A DNA stretch of 64,000 nucleotides from CBDCUC01 sp965222485 (GTDB taxonomy: Bacteria > Pseudomonadota > Alphaproteobacteria > Rhizobiales > Hyphomicrobiaceae). The notes under the pieces were generated by a model. That model ran no database searches and was not told where the DNA came from. It was given only the letters and a program-made list of their open reading frames with translations. The DNA is taken from NCBI GenBank assembly GCA_965222485.1, contig CBDCUC010000040.1:1860001-1924000 (forward strand), given 5' to 3'. This document shows, in pieces, positions 26,652 to 36,563 of the stretch (positions are counted from its first letter, which is position 1; every line of letters begins with the position of its first letter). The translations under genes were made by a program, and so were the position numbers.

Positions 26652-27011
26652 TTACTCTACGGGCTCAAGCCCGCGGGTGCCGCCCACTGAGAGGTCATCG
26701 TCGTCCTTACAGAAGGCATAAGTGGACGCAAGCCAGCCGGAACATTTCTTCTGGTAGGCCTCAAGCGTGCCCTTGTAAGGACCATGCATCTTGAGCGGGG
26801 TTCCGGCCGGCGTCAATTCCAGTCGGACTTCGGCACCAGCGGGCAAGTCAAATTTATGATCGTCCGGCAGTGTGTTGCCAACCTTCAGCGATGGCGCGTT
26901 TTTTATGCTCTTGACCAAGAGACCTGCGTGGGCCGGGCCCGCGCCAGAGAGCAATATGCATAAGACGATAGCGGCCACCAATGACATCATGTGGACCTTG
27001 TTGCTCGACAT
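26652..27011 (-). CDS. Small exported protein, unknown function
   Basis: A 119-residue protein with a clear signal peptide (hydrophobic core VAAIVLCILLSG, cleavage after AHA near residue 29). The mature part includes LPAGAEVRLELTPAGTPLKM and GPYKGTLEAYQKKC, reminiscent of FecR-like beta-strands but too short to assign. Two Cys residues could form a disulfide. AAGGATC lies upstream of the ATG at 27011; the frame is open further. It is divergent from a CHASE2 gene; CHASE2 proteins often sit beside FecR-like secreted proteins, so the two may act together. Confidence 0.65.
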   Translation of the reverse strand: MSSNKVHMMSLVAAIVLCILLSGAGPAHAGLLVKSIKNAPSLKVGNTLPDDHKFDLPAGAEVRLELTPAGTPLKMHGPYKGTLEAYQKKCSGWLASTYAFCKDDDDLSVGGTRGLEPVE

Positions 27012-27263
27012 CTCGGGTTGATCCTTCCTCTCAGAGCACGTCTTGCAGCAGGCGCTTCCTCCTACCAATAAAGACGTCGGCTCAAAGTTCATGACATAGG
27101 ATGTCAGCAGTATAACAGGCAGGCAAGTTCATTCCAGACTTTGCCACCGGTAGGGCATCGGGGTATCTCCTTCACCTAAGCGTCCCAACCCCCGTATTTT
27201 TCTTGTTGAACGCCGTCGCGCCCGGTAGCATTTGGCGGATGGGCAACAATCCGAGAAGTTCTA

Positions 27264-28559
27264 GTGGCATTGCGCAATGATCATGAAACAGGCTCTCGCG
27301 CGCACCAGCCTGTTGGTGTGCGGGCGGCGTTATTTGGGTCCATTCTCACAGCATTGGCACTAGTCGGATTGGCACACTATGCCAACCTCTACGATTGGGT
27401 GAAGGCGCCGGATGCCTGGTCTTATGACTGGCGCACGGCCCATTTCGCATTCCAGCCGGAAAGGGCCCGGCAGGACATTCTCGTCGTCACAATTGATGAA
27501 ACCAGTCTCGACAAATACCGCTGGATCTCGCCGGTCAATCGTGCGTTGACAGCCAAGCTGGTTAAGGGGCTTGAGGCAGCAGGCGCCAAGGCGGTCGGTC
27601 TTGATCTTGTTTTTGACAAGCCAACCGAGCCATCTGACGACAAGGCGTTGACCGCAGTCCTGAAGACTTCGGCTATTCCGATCGTCCTTGGCTCTGTCGA
27701 CAGCCGGTCGGTGTTGCGCGATCGGGATCCTGACAAGGCACTTGCTTTCCAAGAGAGTTTTATTGCTAGTTCGGGACAGTCGGCTGGGCATTTGTATTTC
27801 TTCAGTTCCGCGCGGCACGGAAGCTTCAATGTCGGCGATCAGGTCATCCGTTGGCGGTTGGGCGCGTCACCGGTGCCACCCCACCGGCAGGGCTTCGCAA
27901 CTGTGCTCGCGGAGAAGGCGGGATATATCGTCAACGTCCCGGATGTGTCAGAGCCGCGGCTGATCGATTGGCAGCGGCCGCCTCGTCGTGGGCTTGAGCA
28001 ACATGCGGTTCCTGAGCTGAGGGTGAAATCCCATGAACCGGATGAATCGATCGACGCGATGTTTGGCGAGGGGTGGCAGGACCTCGTTCGTGGGCGGATT
28101 GTTCTTGTCGGCGGTAGCTTTGGTGACCGGGATCGGCATCTGACGCCCTTTTCAGTCATCGATGGTAAGACTGTTCCGGGCGTATTCATTCATGCGCAGA
28201 TTTTGTCTCAGCTTATTGATGGGCGTGAGGTTTTGACGTTGCCGAAACTGCACGAAACTCTGTTGCTAGCTGCGCTTGTGGTTTTTGGATGGTTGCTTGC
28301 GCGGCGGACTTGGTCCTTCTCCGGTGCATCGAGTTTGGCCTTCAGGCCTGACGCAGGCGCAATTGGCGTGTCAATTGCTGCGGGCTTTATTGTATTTCTT
28401 GCAGGTGTCGCCGTTTATGCTGCGACAGCATACATCATTCCCTCTGCAACGATTTTTCTTGCGTTCGTCGCAGGGCTACTTCTTGGCAACCCGCCTTTCT
28501 GGTTGGCTTGGGTGTTATCGAAGCTCGGAGTTTACGAGGCATCTCAACAGCCTCATTAG
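27264..28559 (+). CDS. CHASE2 sensor domain membrane protein without output domain
   Basis: A 431-residue protein with one N-terminal helix (about 21-40) and a periplasmic CHASE2 domain (YDWRTAHF, DILVVTIDETSLDKY, ISPVNRALTAKLV, GAKAVGLDLVFD, then GRIVLVGGSFGDRD and VPGVFIHAQILSQLI). Three C-terminal helices (about 330-420) follow. In most CHASE2 proteins a cyclase, kinase or phosphodiesterase follows these helices; here the protein ends, so any signal must pass to another protein. The start is GTG at 27264; no in-frame ATG lies nearby. It is divergent from a small secreted protein gene. Confidence 0.85.
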   Translation: MALRNDHETGSRAHQPVGVRAALFGSILTALALVGLAHYANLYDWVKAPDAWSYDWRTAHFAFQPERARQDILVVTIDETSLDKYRWISPVNRALTAKLVKGLEAAGAKAVGLDLVFDKPTEPSDDKALTAVLKTSAIPIVLGSVDSRSVLRDRDPDKALAFQESFIASSGQSAGHLYFFSSARHGSFNVGDQVIRWRLGASPVPPHRQGFATVLAEKAGYIVNVPDVSEPRLIDWQRPPRRGLEQHAVPELRVKSHEPDESIDAMFGEGWQDLVRGRIVLVGGSFGDRDRHLTPFSVIDGKTVPGVFIHAQILSQLIDGREVLTLPKLHETLLLAALVVFGWLLARRTWSFSGASSLAFRPDAGAIGVSIAAGFIVFLAGVAVYAATAYIIPSATIFLAFVAGLLLGNPPFWLAWVLSKLGVYEASQQPH

Positions 28560-28680
28560 TTCAGCCGTTGTACGGAGCGTCATTGGTATTGTTCCCAATG
28601 GAACAGCCGCGTGCTGTTGCAGCCCCTAAGCGTGATGCGCCGTCTTATCGGGACCATGCTCAAGCTAGCGCAGGTGTGCC

Positions 28681-28950
28681 ATGACAACTCACCAGATATC
28701 CGTTTTCAGCCCTGGCGAATTGGATCTTACGGTCCGCTATCTGAAACAGCATTACTGCCTGTCGGAACGACAGAACGGTCTAGCGGTCATGTTTCTAAAG
28801 AAACGGTCTTTCTTGCAGTATGTCGGGGATGTTGTCCTTTGCTTTTTTCTTGGTGGCGCGCCGGTATCGCCCGAGTTTCCAATATCCGATGCAGTCAAGA
28901 ACATTCCGTCGGGAACCGACCGAATAGAAATTCGCCTCACGGAGCGTTAA
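28681..28950 (+). CDS. Hypothetical 89-residue protein
   Basis: Not recognised. The ATG has a GCAGGTG-like site before it. The sequence opens MTTHQISVFSPGELDLTVRY and contains one moderately hydrophobic stretch (VGDVVLCFFLGGAPVS, about 49-64). No motif is visible. It stands alone between the CHASE2 and symporter genes, and the flanking bases hold no other gene. It may be real or a chance frame. Confidence 0.4.
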   Translation: MTTHQISVFSPGELDLTVRYLKQHYCLSERQNGLAVMFLKKRSFLQYVGDVVLCFFLGGAPVSPEFPISDAVKNIPSGTDRIEIRLTER

Positions 28951-29094
28951 TTGGTGTCGCTCACTTGGCGGTAGATGGATCGAGTGATAACACCATATTT
29001 TCAGAATTGTTTTTGCAGATACTCTGCTGGCGCCCTTAACCCGCCTGTGTTTTTATGCGCGCGCTTTACTAGGTGCGCGAAATAGTGAGAACGA

Positions 29095-30561
29095 ATGGCA
29101 ACAATAGACTGGTTGGTGATTGGCGGCTACGGCCTCGCCGTCATTGTATTTGGTATGATGGCGGGCGGCAGAGGTAGCAGCCAAACAGAGTATTTTCTGG
29201 CCGGTCGTGAACAGGGTTGGGCGTCGGTTGCCGCATCCACCTGGGCGACCAAACTCTCCGCGCTAACGTTTATTGGTGTGCCGGGCGCTGCGATTTCCGG
29301 CAACTTCGCATATGCGCAGTTATGGGTCGGTACGTTTCTCGCCGCCTACCTCGTGGCGATGTATTTTATTCCCGAGTTCTACCGGTACCGGGTCAATACG
29401 GTTTATGAATATCTTGAGCATCGGCAGGGCCGAAAGACGCGTGTGGGCGGCACTGTGTTGTTTATTGTCAGCCGCTGCCTGGCAAGCGCGGTGCGTCTTG
29501 CTGGGTGTGCCATTGCAGTCTCCGTCTTCTTCGATCTCACGCTCATACAAGCTATCGTTTTGATCGCCGGCGTCGCGACGTTGTACGTGATGGTTGGCGG
29601 TCTGCGCGCCGTCATCTGGACCGATGCGCTGCAGTTGGCACTGTTTCTGGCGGGCGCTTTGGCAGCCATCATCTTTGTCAGCTTCAAGCTACCCGGCGGC
29701 ATCTCGCAGATCGTCGACGTGGGCGTTGCAACCGACAAATTCCGTTTGTTCAATTTCAGCTTGGACATGACGGATGCCACGACATTTTGGAGCGGCAACC
29801 TGTTCGCGCTTGTATTGGGGCTTGCGGTGGGTGCCGCAGATCAAGACATAGCCCAACGAGCGTTGAGTTGCCGCGACGGACGGCAGGCAAGAATTGCACT
29901 CATAACCGCAGGTGTTGGCGACCTTTTCAGCACGCTTCTATTCCTAAGTGCCGGGCTCGCCGTATTCGCCTTTTACGATGCATTCCCAGAACCCGCAGTT
30001 ACAATGCTGTTGGAAGAAAATAGGAGCGACTATGTTTTTCCGCATTTTATTCGTCACGAGCTTCCTGCAGGACTTCGTGGGGCCCTGATCGTCGCGCTGT
30101 TCGCTGCTGCCATGTCCTCGCTTGATTCCGCCTTGAGCGGGCTGTCGTCATCTGCCTATTTCGATCTGGGATTGGCGCGCGACAACAGCGAAGGATCGAG
30201 TGCTGCCGGTCCGAGGCTCCTCGTTATCGCGTTTGCGGCAATACTGGCGCTACTCGCCGTCGCCTTTGGTTCGCAGCCTTCGATCCTGTGGTTCGGACTT
30301 AAGATCATGGGCTATACCTATGGGGGATTGCTGGGTCTTTTTCTGCTTGCCTATGTCCGCCCCACTTGGACGCGCGACGCAACAAACGTTATTGCCGCAC
30401 TGTCCAGTGTTGTTGTGGTCGTTGCCGCCACCCAGCCCAATTTGGGCTGGCCACCGGTTCCCTGGCCGTGGGCGATCGTGGTCGGTGTTGGTTGGACGTG
30501 CGTTGCTGCTCTGGTGCTTGGCGCTCTTGCCGGTGTGTTGGCAAAAAAAGCGCCCAGCTGA
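29095..30561 (+). CDS. Sodium:solute symporter family transporter
   Basis: Inner-membrane secondary transporter of 488 residues with about 13 hydrophobic helices. SSS family signatures are visible: YFLAGREQGWASVAASTWATKLSALTFIG in helices 1-2, VNTVYEYLEHRQGR, then GAADQDIAQRALSCRDG and LPAGLRGALIVALFAAAMSSLDSAL near helix 8, which forms the sodium site. The substrate (sugar, amino acid or carboxylate) cannot be read from the sequence. No regulator or catabolic gene is adjacent. Confidence 0.88.
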   Translation: MATIDWLVIGGYGLAVIVFGMMAGGRGSSQTEYFLAGREQGWASVAASTWATKLSALTFIGVPGAAISGNFAYAQLWVGTFLAAYLVAMYFIPEFYRYRVNTVYEYLEHRQGRKTRVGGTVLFIVSRCLASAVRLAGCAIAVSVFFDLTLIQAIVLIAGVATLYVMVGGLRAVIWTDALQLALFLAGALAAIIFVSFKLPGGISQIVDVGVATDKFRLFNFSLDMTDATTFWSGNLFALVLGLAVGAADQDIAQRALSCRDGRQARIALITAGVGDLFSTLLFLSAGLAVFAFYDAFPEPAVTMLLEENRSDYVFPHFIRHELPAGLRGALIVALFAAAMSSLDSALSGLSSSAYFDLGLARDNSEGSSAAGPRLLVIAFAAILALLAVAFGSQPSILWFGLKIMGYTYGGLLGLFLLAYVRPTWTRDATNVIAALSSVVVVVAATQPNLGWPPVPWPWAIVVGVGWTCVAALVLGALAGVLAKKAPS

Positions 30562-30717
30562 CAGGCAGCTTGCAGGCATTGGCAGGCTTTCACGTGCTGT
30601 ATCGGCTCTATCGCCCTTGAACAGAAAAAGTAGCAATGTGGACAATACCGCGCCCGTGCAGCTGAATCGGCATACAATGCGCCTCGCGTCGAGATCCGCC
30701 TAGTCAGTTGCATCATC

Positions 30718-31647
30718 GTGAAGAACGCCATGCTGTCGGCAAACAAAATTCATTACATTACGATTGCCAGTATTGGTATTGCCGTGGCCGTCCTGGCGCT
30801 GAAGGCGTTTGCCTGGTGGCTGACCGGATCGGTTGCGCTTTACTCCGATGCATTGGAGAGTGTGGTCAATGTCGCTGCCGCTGCTGTTGCTTATGTTGCT
30901 GTGCGGCTGGCCGACAAGCCTCCCGATCATAACCACCCATATGGTCACCACAAGGCGGAATATATATCGGCTGTCTTTGAAGGCGTGCTTATCGTCCTTG
31001 CATCCGCCGCCGTTTTGCGCGCGGCCTGGTCAGCATACCTGATGCCACAGATTATTCGCGCGCCTATCGAGGGTCTGGCTGTCAATGCCATCGCAGGTAT
31101 TATCAACGCCGCCTGGGGCATACTGCTCATCCGCTACGGCCGCCAATTCAGTTCCCCTGCGTTGATTGGGGATGGGCGACACCTGCTTGCGGATGTTGCA
31201 TCTTCGGTTGGCGTGCTCGGCGGATTGATCATTGCAATCGTAAGCGGGTATTCCCGCCTCGACGCTATCCTTGCCGCGATTGTCGGTGTCTACATTTTGT
31301 GGTCCGGTTGGAGGCTAGTCCGTGACAGTCTTGGCGGGCTAATGGACGAGGCCACCTCGCCAAAGATTTCCGCACACATCCAGCAACTGATTACGGATAG
31401 TGCTGAGGGGGCCATTGAAGTGCACGACCTGCGCACGCGCCGCGCCGGGCGCGCAACCTTTGTGGAATTTCACCTTGTTGTGTCCGGATCGATGCCTGTG
31501 TCGGACGCTCATGCAATTTGTGATCGTATCGAAGCGGCACTGTCCTCACAAATTGACGGCGTCATAACGACCATCCATGTCGAGCCGGATCACAAGGCCA
31601 AGGAGCACGGCGCGCTCGTCCTGGATCAAAACGAAGGGTCGGGATGA
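30718..31647 (+). CDS. Cation diffusion facilitator metal exporter
   Basis: Proton-coupled divalent metal exporter of 309 residues with six predicted helices and a C-terminal metallochaperone-like domain. Helix 2 carries SDALESVVNV (about 43-52) and helix 5 carries HLLADV with the HxxxD pair. The His-rich PDHNHPYGHHKAEYI follows helix 2. The helix-2 motif has Asp then Glu/Ser in place of the DxxxD of zinc/iron exporters such as YiiP, so the metal is uncertain. The start is GTG at 30718, with an ATG four codons on. It could share a metal-homeostasis role with the efflux operon at 12445-18449. Confidence 0.88.
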   Translation: MKNAMLSANKIHYITIASIGIAVAVLALKAFAWWLTGSVALYSDALESVVNVAAAAVAYVAVRLADKPPDHNHPYGHHKAEYISAVFEGVLIVLASAAVLRAAWSAYLMPQIIRAPIEGLAVNAIAGIINAAWGILLIRYGRQFSSPALIGDGRHLLADVASSVGVLGGLIIAIVSGYSRLDAILAAIVGVYILWSGWRLVRDSLGGLMDEATSPKISAHIQQLITDSAEGAIEVHDLRTRRAGRATFVEFHLVVSGSMPVSDAHAICDRIEAALSSQIDGVITTIHVEPDHKAKEHGALVLDQNEGSG

Positions 31648-31797
31648 GTGCTATTCTAGATGGGCCTGCCGTTTTCTGGTGAACGGCCTCGCTAGTCGAG
31701 GGTGGAGTTTGCCTAACGTCAATCGCACCGGCAGTACAGACGTGCTATTAGAGAGTGCTCCAAGCTTTGGACTTTGGCGATCAGTCGGAGAGACGGT

Positions 31798-32361
31798 ATG
31801 GAAGAACGGGAATTCACCAACCAAAAGACAGAGCTTCGCCTCGCCGCGATTGAACGCTCCGATCAGTCCGACGTTGATCAATTGCTGAGTGATGTCGCTC
31901 TCCATCTGAAGCAGATGGGGTATCGCGTTGGTGGCGCTATTCGGTCGAATACTGCTGAACAGGGTCGGAACCGCTGTGATCTGGTGGTGAAGGAACTCAT
32001 CACTGGCGAAACAGTCTCTCTGTCGCAGGACCTCGGGCCCGGAGCGACCGGTTGTACGTTGGATACCGCCGCGCTTGAGCAGGTCGCCGGTATGGTTGAG
32101 TCGTCGCTTCAGAGCGATCTTGATGTGCTCATCGTAAATAAATTCGGGAAACGTGAGAGTGAGGGGGCTGGTTTGAGTGGACCTATTGCTCAGGCAGCGA
32201 CGGCGGCAATTCCCGTGCTTGCTTCCGTCAATCAGGCGCAGAAGGCGGCATGGCACGAATTTTGTGGTGGAGAAGGGCACATCCTGAAGCCGGACCGCGC
32301 TGCCGTTATGCAGTGGTTGACGGATAATCTGCCGCCAACGCCAGCAATCCAGACCGCGTGA
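31798..32361 (+). CDS. DUF2478 protein (nucleoside-triphosphatase-like)
   Basis: A 187-residue protein matching DUF2478: DVDQLLSDVALHLKQMGYRVGGAIR near the start and the signature IVNKFGKRESEGAGLSGPIAQAA (about 116-138), then IPVLASVN. Such proteins are often encoded near molybdenum-uptake or molybdoenzyme genes, which fits two molybdoenzyme loci within about 10 kb, but no transport gene is adjacent. The ATG at 31798 follows GGAGAGACGGT. The biochemical role is unknown. Confidence 0.75.
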   Translation: MEEREFTNQKTELRLAAIERSDQSDVDQLLSDVALHLKQMGYRVGGAIRSNTAEQGRNRCDLVVKELITGETVSLSQDLGPGATGCTLDTAALEQVAGMVESSLQSDLDVLIVNKFGKRESEGAGLSGPIAQAATAAIPVLASVNQAQKAAWHEFCGGEGHILKPDRAAVMQWLTDNLPPTPAIQTA

Positions 32362-32580
32362 GTCCTGGCGCGATTGAAATCGCGATGAAAGCCCAAGCTG
32401 TTGTGTGCTGCAAAGTGGGCCTGAAGGTGTGCTGCGCTGGGAGTGTTGCCTAGCTACCGCGCCGGTGCGACAACAATGTCCGCATTTCGACCGATTCGCT
32501 CGACATTGTCGGTAAGACGCGCCAACTCTTGAGGCGCTCGGGTCGGGCTCGGGCGTAAGCTTGGGTCTACAGCGACAAGG

Positions 32581-34218
32581 ATGGCGGCAATGACTTTTGT
32601 GAAGACATGCGTCTTGGCAGGCTTGCTTATCTCATGCGCCGCAACGGTGTTGCGTGCTGAGCCCTCGCCAGTGCCTGAAGTAGTTGGCGCCAACGAGCGC
32701 AACGCTTCGGAAGGCGCTCCGACGGCATCGCCATCTCCATCAACTATAGATGTGTCGCGTAAAGAGACGGCCGATGAAAAGATCGCGGACGCTATACGCG
32801 ATGAAATGAAGAGTGCCCTTGTCGATGACGACAAAGGCTTGAGCGAGGATCGCGCCGCGCTGTCGGAGTTCTATGACACACGAAACGCGCAACCATTGTG
32901 GGTGACCGGTTCGGGCGTCTCGGATCGTGGGCGTGCGCTTGCCGGTGAGATTGAAAATGCAGCCGCCTATGGGCTTGATCCAAAGCGGTTCAAGCTGCCC
33001 GATTTCTCTACGCTATCAGGTGAAGAGGCGCTTGGTCGTGCGGACTATCAGTTGACGCTGGCGGCGCTCACATATGCACGGGACGCGCGCGGGGGCCGAA
33101 TTCCGGATCTTGCCCGCATGTTGAACTCTAATCTGGATCGCAAGCCGCAGCTTCATAAACCAAAGACTGTTCTCGAAAAACTTACAAATTCGGACGACGT
33201 GGCAGTGGCGTTGACTGAGCTTCACCCTGTCCACCCGCAATTTGAGAAATTGCGTCAGGCATTTTTGAAAAAGACCCGCGACCGCAAGGGTACCGGCAAG
33301 CTATCTCACACTGCAAAGCGACTTCGCGCCAATATGGAGTTTTGGCGTTGGATGTGGGATGACCTTGGTGAACTCTACGTCTTTAACAATCTGCCCCAGT
33401 ACATGCAGCATGTCGTCAAAGACGGTGAGATTGTACGCTCCGAACGCATTGTTGTTGGTGAACTCGATAAACAATCGTCAGTGTTCTCGCGGCCCTTGGA
33501 TTCGGTTGTGCTGCGGCCAAGATGGCGCGTTCCCGAAAGTATCATGGTGCACGAGTTATGGCCCAGCTTGCTGCGTGGTGGTGGGTTGATGCGCTCTTAT
33601 GGGCTCGAAATTACGACCAAAAGTGGTGAAAAGAGAAACTGGCGAAAAATCGATTGGAGCAAGGACGACATCCGCAATTATCATGTGTGGCAGCCACCGG
33701 GCCCGCGCAGTGTTCTAGGGGTCGTGAAGTTTTCGTTTCCCAGTCAGCACACCATCTTTATGCACGATACGCCCGACAAATGGATGTTCCGCAAGCGTAC
33801 GCGTACCCTCAGTCATGGCTGTTTGCGCGTGCGCAATCCCTTGGGACTGGCCGAGATCGTACTTAAGCATGACAAGGGTTGGGACAAAGCGAAGATCAAA
33901 AAGCTGATCAAGTCGGGACCGCTCGACAATGTCGTGAAGATGGACAAGCACATTCCCATCCATCTTGCTTACTTCACGGCCTGGGTGGATGACAAAGGCA
34001 AGGTGAATTTTTTCCGCGACATCTATGGCCATGAAAAGCGTGTGCGGCAGGCTCTCGATGGCGACTGGAAGAAGATCAACAAGGGGCGCAATCATCTGGC
34101 GCCGGCCAAGCCTCGGTTTGACCCGGAAAAGGTTGCGCGTTCGTCACCAAAAAGGCGGCGAAAAAAAGAACAGAGTGTCGGTGCCCTTATTAATAGAGCG
34201 CTGGGCGTGCCGTTCTGA
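32581..34218 (+). CDS. L,D-transpeptidase (YcbB/ErfK type), peptidoglycan cross-linking
   Basis: Exported cell-wall enzyme of 545 residues that forms 3-3 cross-links or anchors proteins. The signal segment (about 6-24) is followed by a long linker, a scaffold domain (about 90-240, FYDTRNAQPLWV and the LTLAALTYARDARGGRI region typical of YcbB) and a YkuD catalytic domain. The catalytic cysteine is Cys414 in SHGCLRV, with the upstream His in FMHDTPDKWMF. The ATG follows ACAAGG. The C terminus is strongly basic. It is the only peptidoglycan gene in this part of the window. Confidence 0.9.
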   Translation: MAAMTFVKTCVLAGLLISCAATVLRAEPSPVPEVVGANERNASEGAPTASPSPSTIDVSRKETADEKIADAIRDEMKSALVDDDKGLSEDRAALSEFYDTRNAQPLWVTGSGVSDRGRALAGEIENAAAYGLDPKRFKLPDFSTLSGEEALGRADYQLTLAALTYARDARGGRIPDLARMLNSNLDRKPQLHKPKTVLEKLTNSDDVAVALTELHPVHPQFEKLRQAFLKKTRDRKGTGKLSHTAKRLRANMEFWRWMWDDLGELYVFNNLPQYMQHVVKDGEIVRSERIVVGELDKQSSVFSRPLDSVVLRPRWRVPESIMVHELWPSLLRGGGLMRSYGLEITTKSGEKRNWRKIDWSKDDIRNYHVWQPPGPRSVLGVVKFSFPSQHTIFMHDTPDKWMFRKRTRTLSHGCLRVRNPLGLAEIVLKHDKGWDKAKIKKLIKSGPLDNVVKMDKHIPIHLAYFTAWVDDKGKVNFFRDIYGHEKRVRQALDGDWKKINKGRNHLAPAKPRFDPEKVARSSPKRRRKKEQSVGALINRALGVPF

Positions 34219-34318
34219 GGCTGGGCGCGCGAGAATTGTCTCACGTACTTTCGCTTGCAAATCAGTGCCGCTGTTTTTGATTGCGGATAGTGCGCCCGGT
34301 TAAATAAAAACCTGTGTC

Positions 34319-36562
34319 TTACGCGAACTCGACGTGAAGATTGAGCGGAAGTTCGCGCAGTCGCTTGCCCGTGGCGGCAAAGATGGCATTTGCCAGCGCT
34401 GGGGCTGCTGGTGGCGTGCCAGGCTCGCCAATGCCGCGAATTTCATGTGCATTTTCAAGAATGCGTACTTCGATTGAGGGGATGTGGTTGATGCGCAACC
34501 CGTCGTAGTCGTGGAAGTTGGACTGCTGCACTGCGCCACCGGAAAACGTGATTCGGCCTTGCACTGCCGCGCTCAAGCCGTAAACAATGCCCGATTGAAC
34601 TTGTGCCTCGATGTTGCGCGGATCGAGCGCCGTACCCACATCGACCGCGGCAAAGATTTTCTCAATGCGGATGCCATCAGGCGTGTTCGCAACTTCGATC
34701 ACCTCTGCTGTTGGCACGCCGAAGCTCAATGTGAAGGCAACGCCACGGCCGTGACCCTCCGGCAATTTCTCGTCCCATCGCGACATCTCCGCGACCGCCT
34801 CGAGAACTTTTCGACTAGGTACGTGCGATATCATCTTCAAGCGCATGGCCATAGGGTCGACACCGGCGGCATGTGCCAGTTCGTCGATGGAACTTTCATG
34901 AAAAAAGCCATTGAACGAACAGCCAACCGAGCGCCAGAAACTCACCGGGCACAGGGCTGGTGTTTTGTAGCCCGTAACTCGATAGTTCTCTATGTTGTAG
35001 GGTTGGTCCCATGCCCCCTGGACAGTCGTGAGATCAGGTCCGGCGGTGGGCATGCCGATGCGACTGAGTTGAGACTCAAGGACTGATGGGCATGCAACTG
35101 AAAGGTCCATTGTCTTGGCTATCCCGTCGCCGACGGCGCCACGCAACCGTCCGATCGCCAGCGGACGGTAGGTGTCGTGGGTCATGTCTTCTTCGCGCGA
35201 CCATGTAAGCTTCACGGGGCGACCGCCTGTCGACTTGGCGATCTCCACAGCCTGCTTGATGAAGTCCATCTCCACGCGCCGGCCGAAACCACCACCCATG
35301 ACGGTTGTGTGCACGGAGACGCGAGATTTATCGATTCCGGCGATTGCAGCAGCGTCCGCGCGCGCTTGCGTTGGGAACTGATTGCCGGCCCATAGGTCAA
35401 GTTTGCCCTCCCGTAGCCAGGCAACTGCGTTCATGGGTTCCATCGTTGCGTGCGCGAGAAACGGGACGCGGTATTCAGCTTCGATTGCAGCCTTGTCCGC
35501 CAGCGCCATTTCGGCGTCTCCATCGTCACGCAAGCGGCTGTCCATGTGATCAGCCGCGAAAGATTTCTCAACAGCTGCGAACATCTCGTCGGTTGTTTCT
35601 GGATAGGGGCCTTTGCCCCACTCACATGTCACAGAATTTGCGGCTTGGGTGGCTCTCCACGTGTTGTCCGCAATAACGGCAATGCCGCCGTCCGACATTT
35701 TAATTACGTCGATGACCCCTCGCATTTTGCGTGCTGCAGTAGCATCAAAGCTGCGTAAATTCCCGCCCAGATAGGGGTTCATTTTCACACTGGCATAAAC
35801 CATGTCGGGTAGGCGCACATCGATGCTGAACTCAGCAGAGCCTGTGCACTTCGGCACCATGTCCACGCGTGGTTGTGATTTGCCGAGAAGTTTCCATTCT
35901 GATTTCGGTTTAAGGCGGGCATCAGCGACTGGTGCAGTCTTCGCTGCATCCGCAGCAAGGGCTTCATAAGCGATGCGCTTGCCATCAGGCGTGATTATTT
36001 CACCTGCTTCCGTCTTGAGCGCCGAAACCGGTTGGCCTACCCTGCGACTGGCGGCATGTTTCAATGTCTCGCGCGCCACCGCTCCGGCAACGCGCATCTT
36101 TTCATATGCGTCCGGTACCGATGATGAGCCACCGGTTAGTTGGAACCCAAGAAATTTCGCTGGAAGATCGATGATTGCGCGAACGTTGCGCGCCAGGCCG
36201 CTGTCGTCTGTCGCGGCGAATGGCACTCCCTCTCGCAGTGCTGCTGCATTGAAATAGGCGTGGCTAACCGGTCCGTGTTCGACTTTGATTTTGTCGAGTG
36301 AGACATCCAGTTCTTCGGCGACGAGCGCGGCAAGCGTCGTCATGACGCCTTGGCCCATCTCTGCGCGCGGCACAATGACAGTGACACCTTCAGCATCGAT
36401 ACGCACAAATTCCGTGAGTGCAGTCGCGCCCTCGGGAAGGTCATCTTCAAGTGGGTTGTCGTACGGTTGCCGGTATTTGTAGTACCCAAACGCAACGCCA
36501 CCGAGTACGGCCGCAGATCCGATCAAAAAGGTGCGCCGCGCAATTTTGCCAATCGTGCCCAC
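34319..36562 (-). CDS. Molybdopterin subunit of a xanthine-oxidase-family hydroxylase (IorB-like)
   Basis: Large subunit that binds molybdopterin-cytosine-dinucleotide and hydroxylates an aldehyde or N-heterocycle. A Tat-type signal (ARRTFLIGSAAVLGGVAFG, about 8-26) predicts export, as in IorB-like enzymes. Visible motifs: EMGQGVMTTLAALVAEEL (about 68-85), GGGFGRRVEMDF in the middle, and GIGEPGTPPAAPALANAI near the end, whose Glu is the catalytic base. The 747-residue length is normal for the two-subunit group. It follows the [2Fe-2S] gene by one base, so the two form an operon. The electron acceptor, probably a cytochrome, is not encoded here. Confidence 0.9.
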   Translation of the reverse strand: MGTIGKIARRTFLIGSAAVLGGVAFGYYKYRQPYDNPLEDDLPEGATALTEFVRIDAEGVTVIVPRAEMGQGVMTTLAALVAEELDVSLDKIKVEHGPVSHAYFNAAALREGVPFAATDDSGLARNVRAIIDLPAKFLGFQLTGGSSSVPDAYEKMRVAGAVARETLKHAASRRVGQPVSALKTEAGEIITPDGKRIAYEALAADAAKTAPVADARLKPKSEWKLLGKSQPRVDMVPKCTGSAEFSIDVRLPDMVYASVKMNPYLGGNLRSFDATAARKMRGVIDVIKMSDGGIAVIADNTWRATQAANSVTCEWGKGPYPETTDEMFAAVEKSFAADHMDSRLRDDGDAEMALADKAAIEAEYRVPFLAHATMEPMNAVAWLREGKLDLWAGNQFPTQARADAAAIAGIDKSRVSVHTTVMGGGFGRRVEMDFIKQAVEIAKSTGGRPVKLTWSREEDMTHDTYRPLAIGRLRGAVGDGIAKTMDLSVACPSVLESQLSRIGMPTAGPDLTTVQGAWDQPYNIENYRVTGYKTPALCPVSFWRSVGCSFNGFFHESSIDELAHAAGVDPMAMRLKMISHVPSRKVLEAVAEMSRWDEKLPEGHGRGVAFTLSFGVPTAEVIEVANTPDGIRIEKIFAAVDVGTALDPRNIEAQVQSGIVYGLSAAVQGRITFSGGAVQQSNFHDYDGLRINHIPSIEVRILENAHEIRGIGEPGTPPAAPALANAIFAATGKRLRELPLNLHVEFA

Positions 36563-36563
36563 G

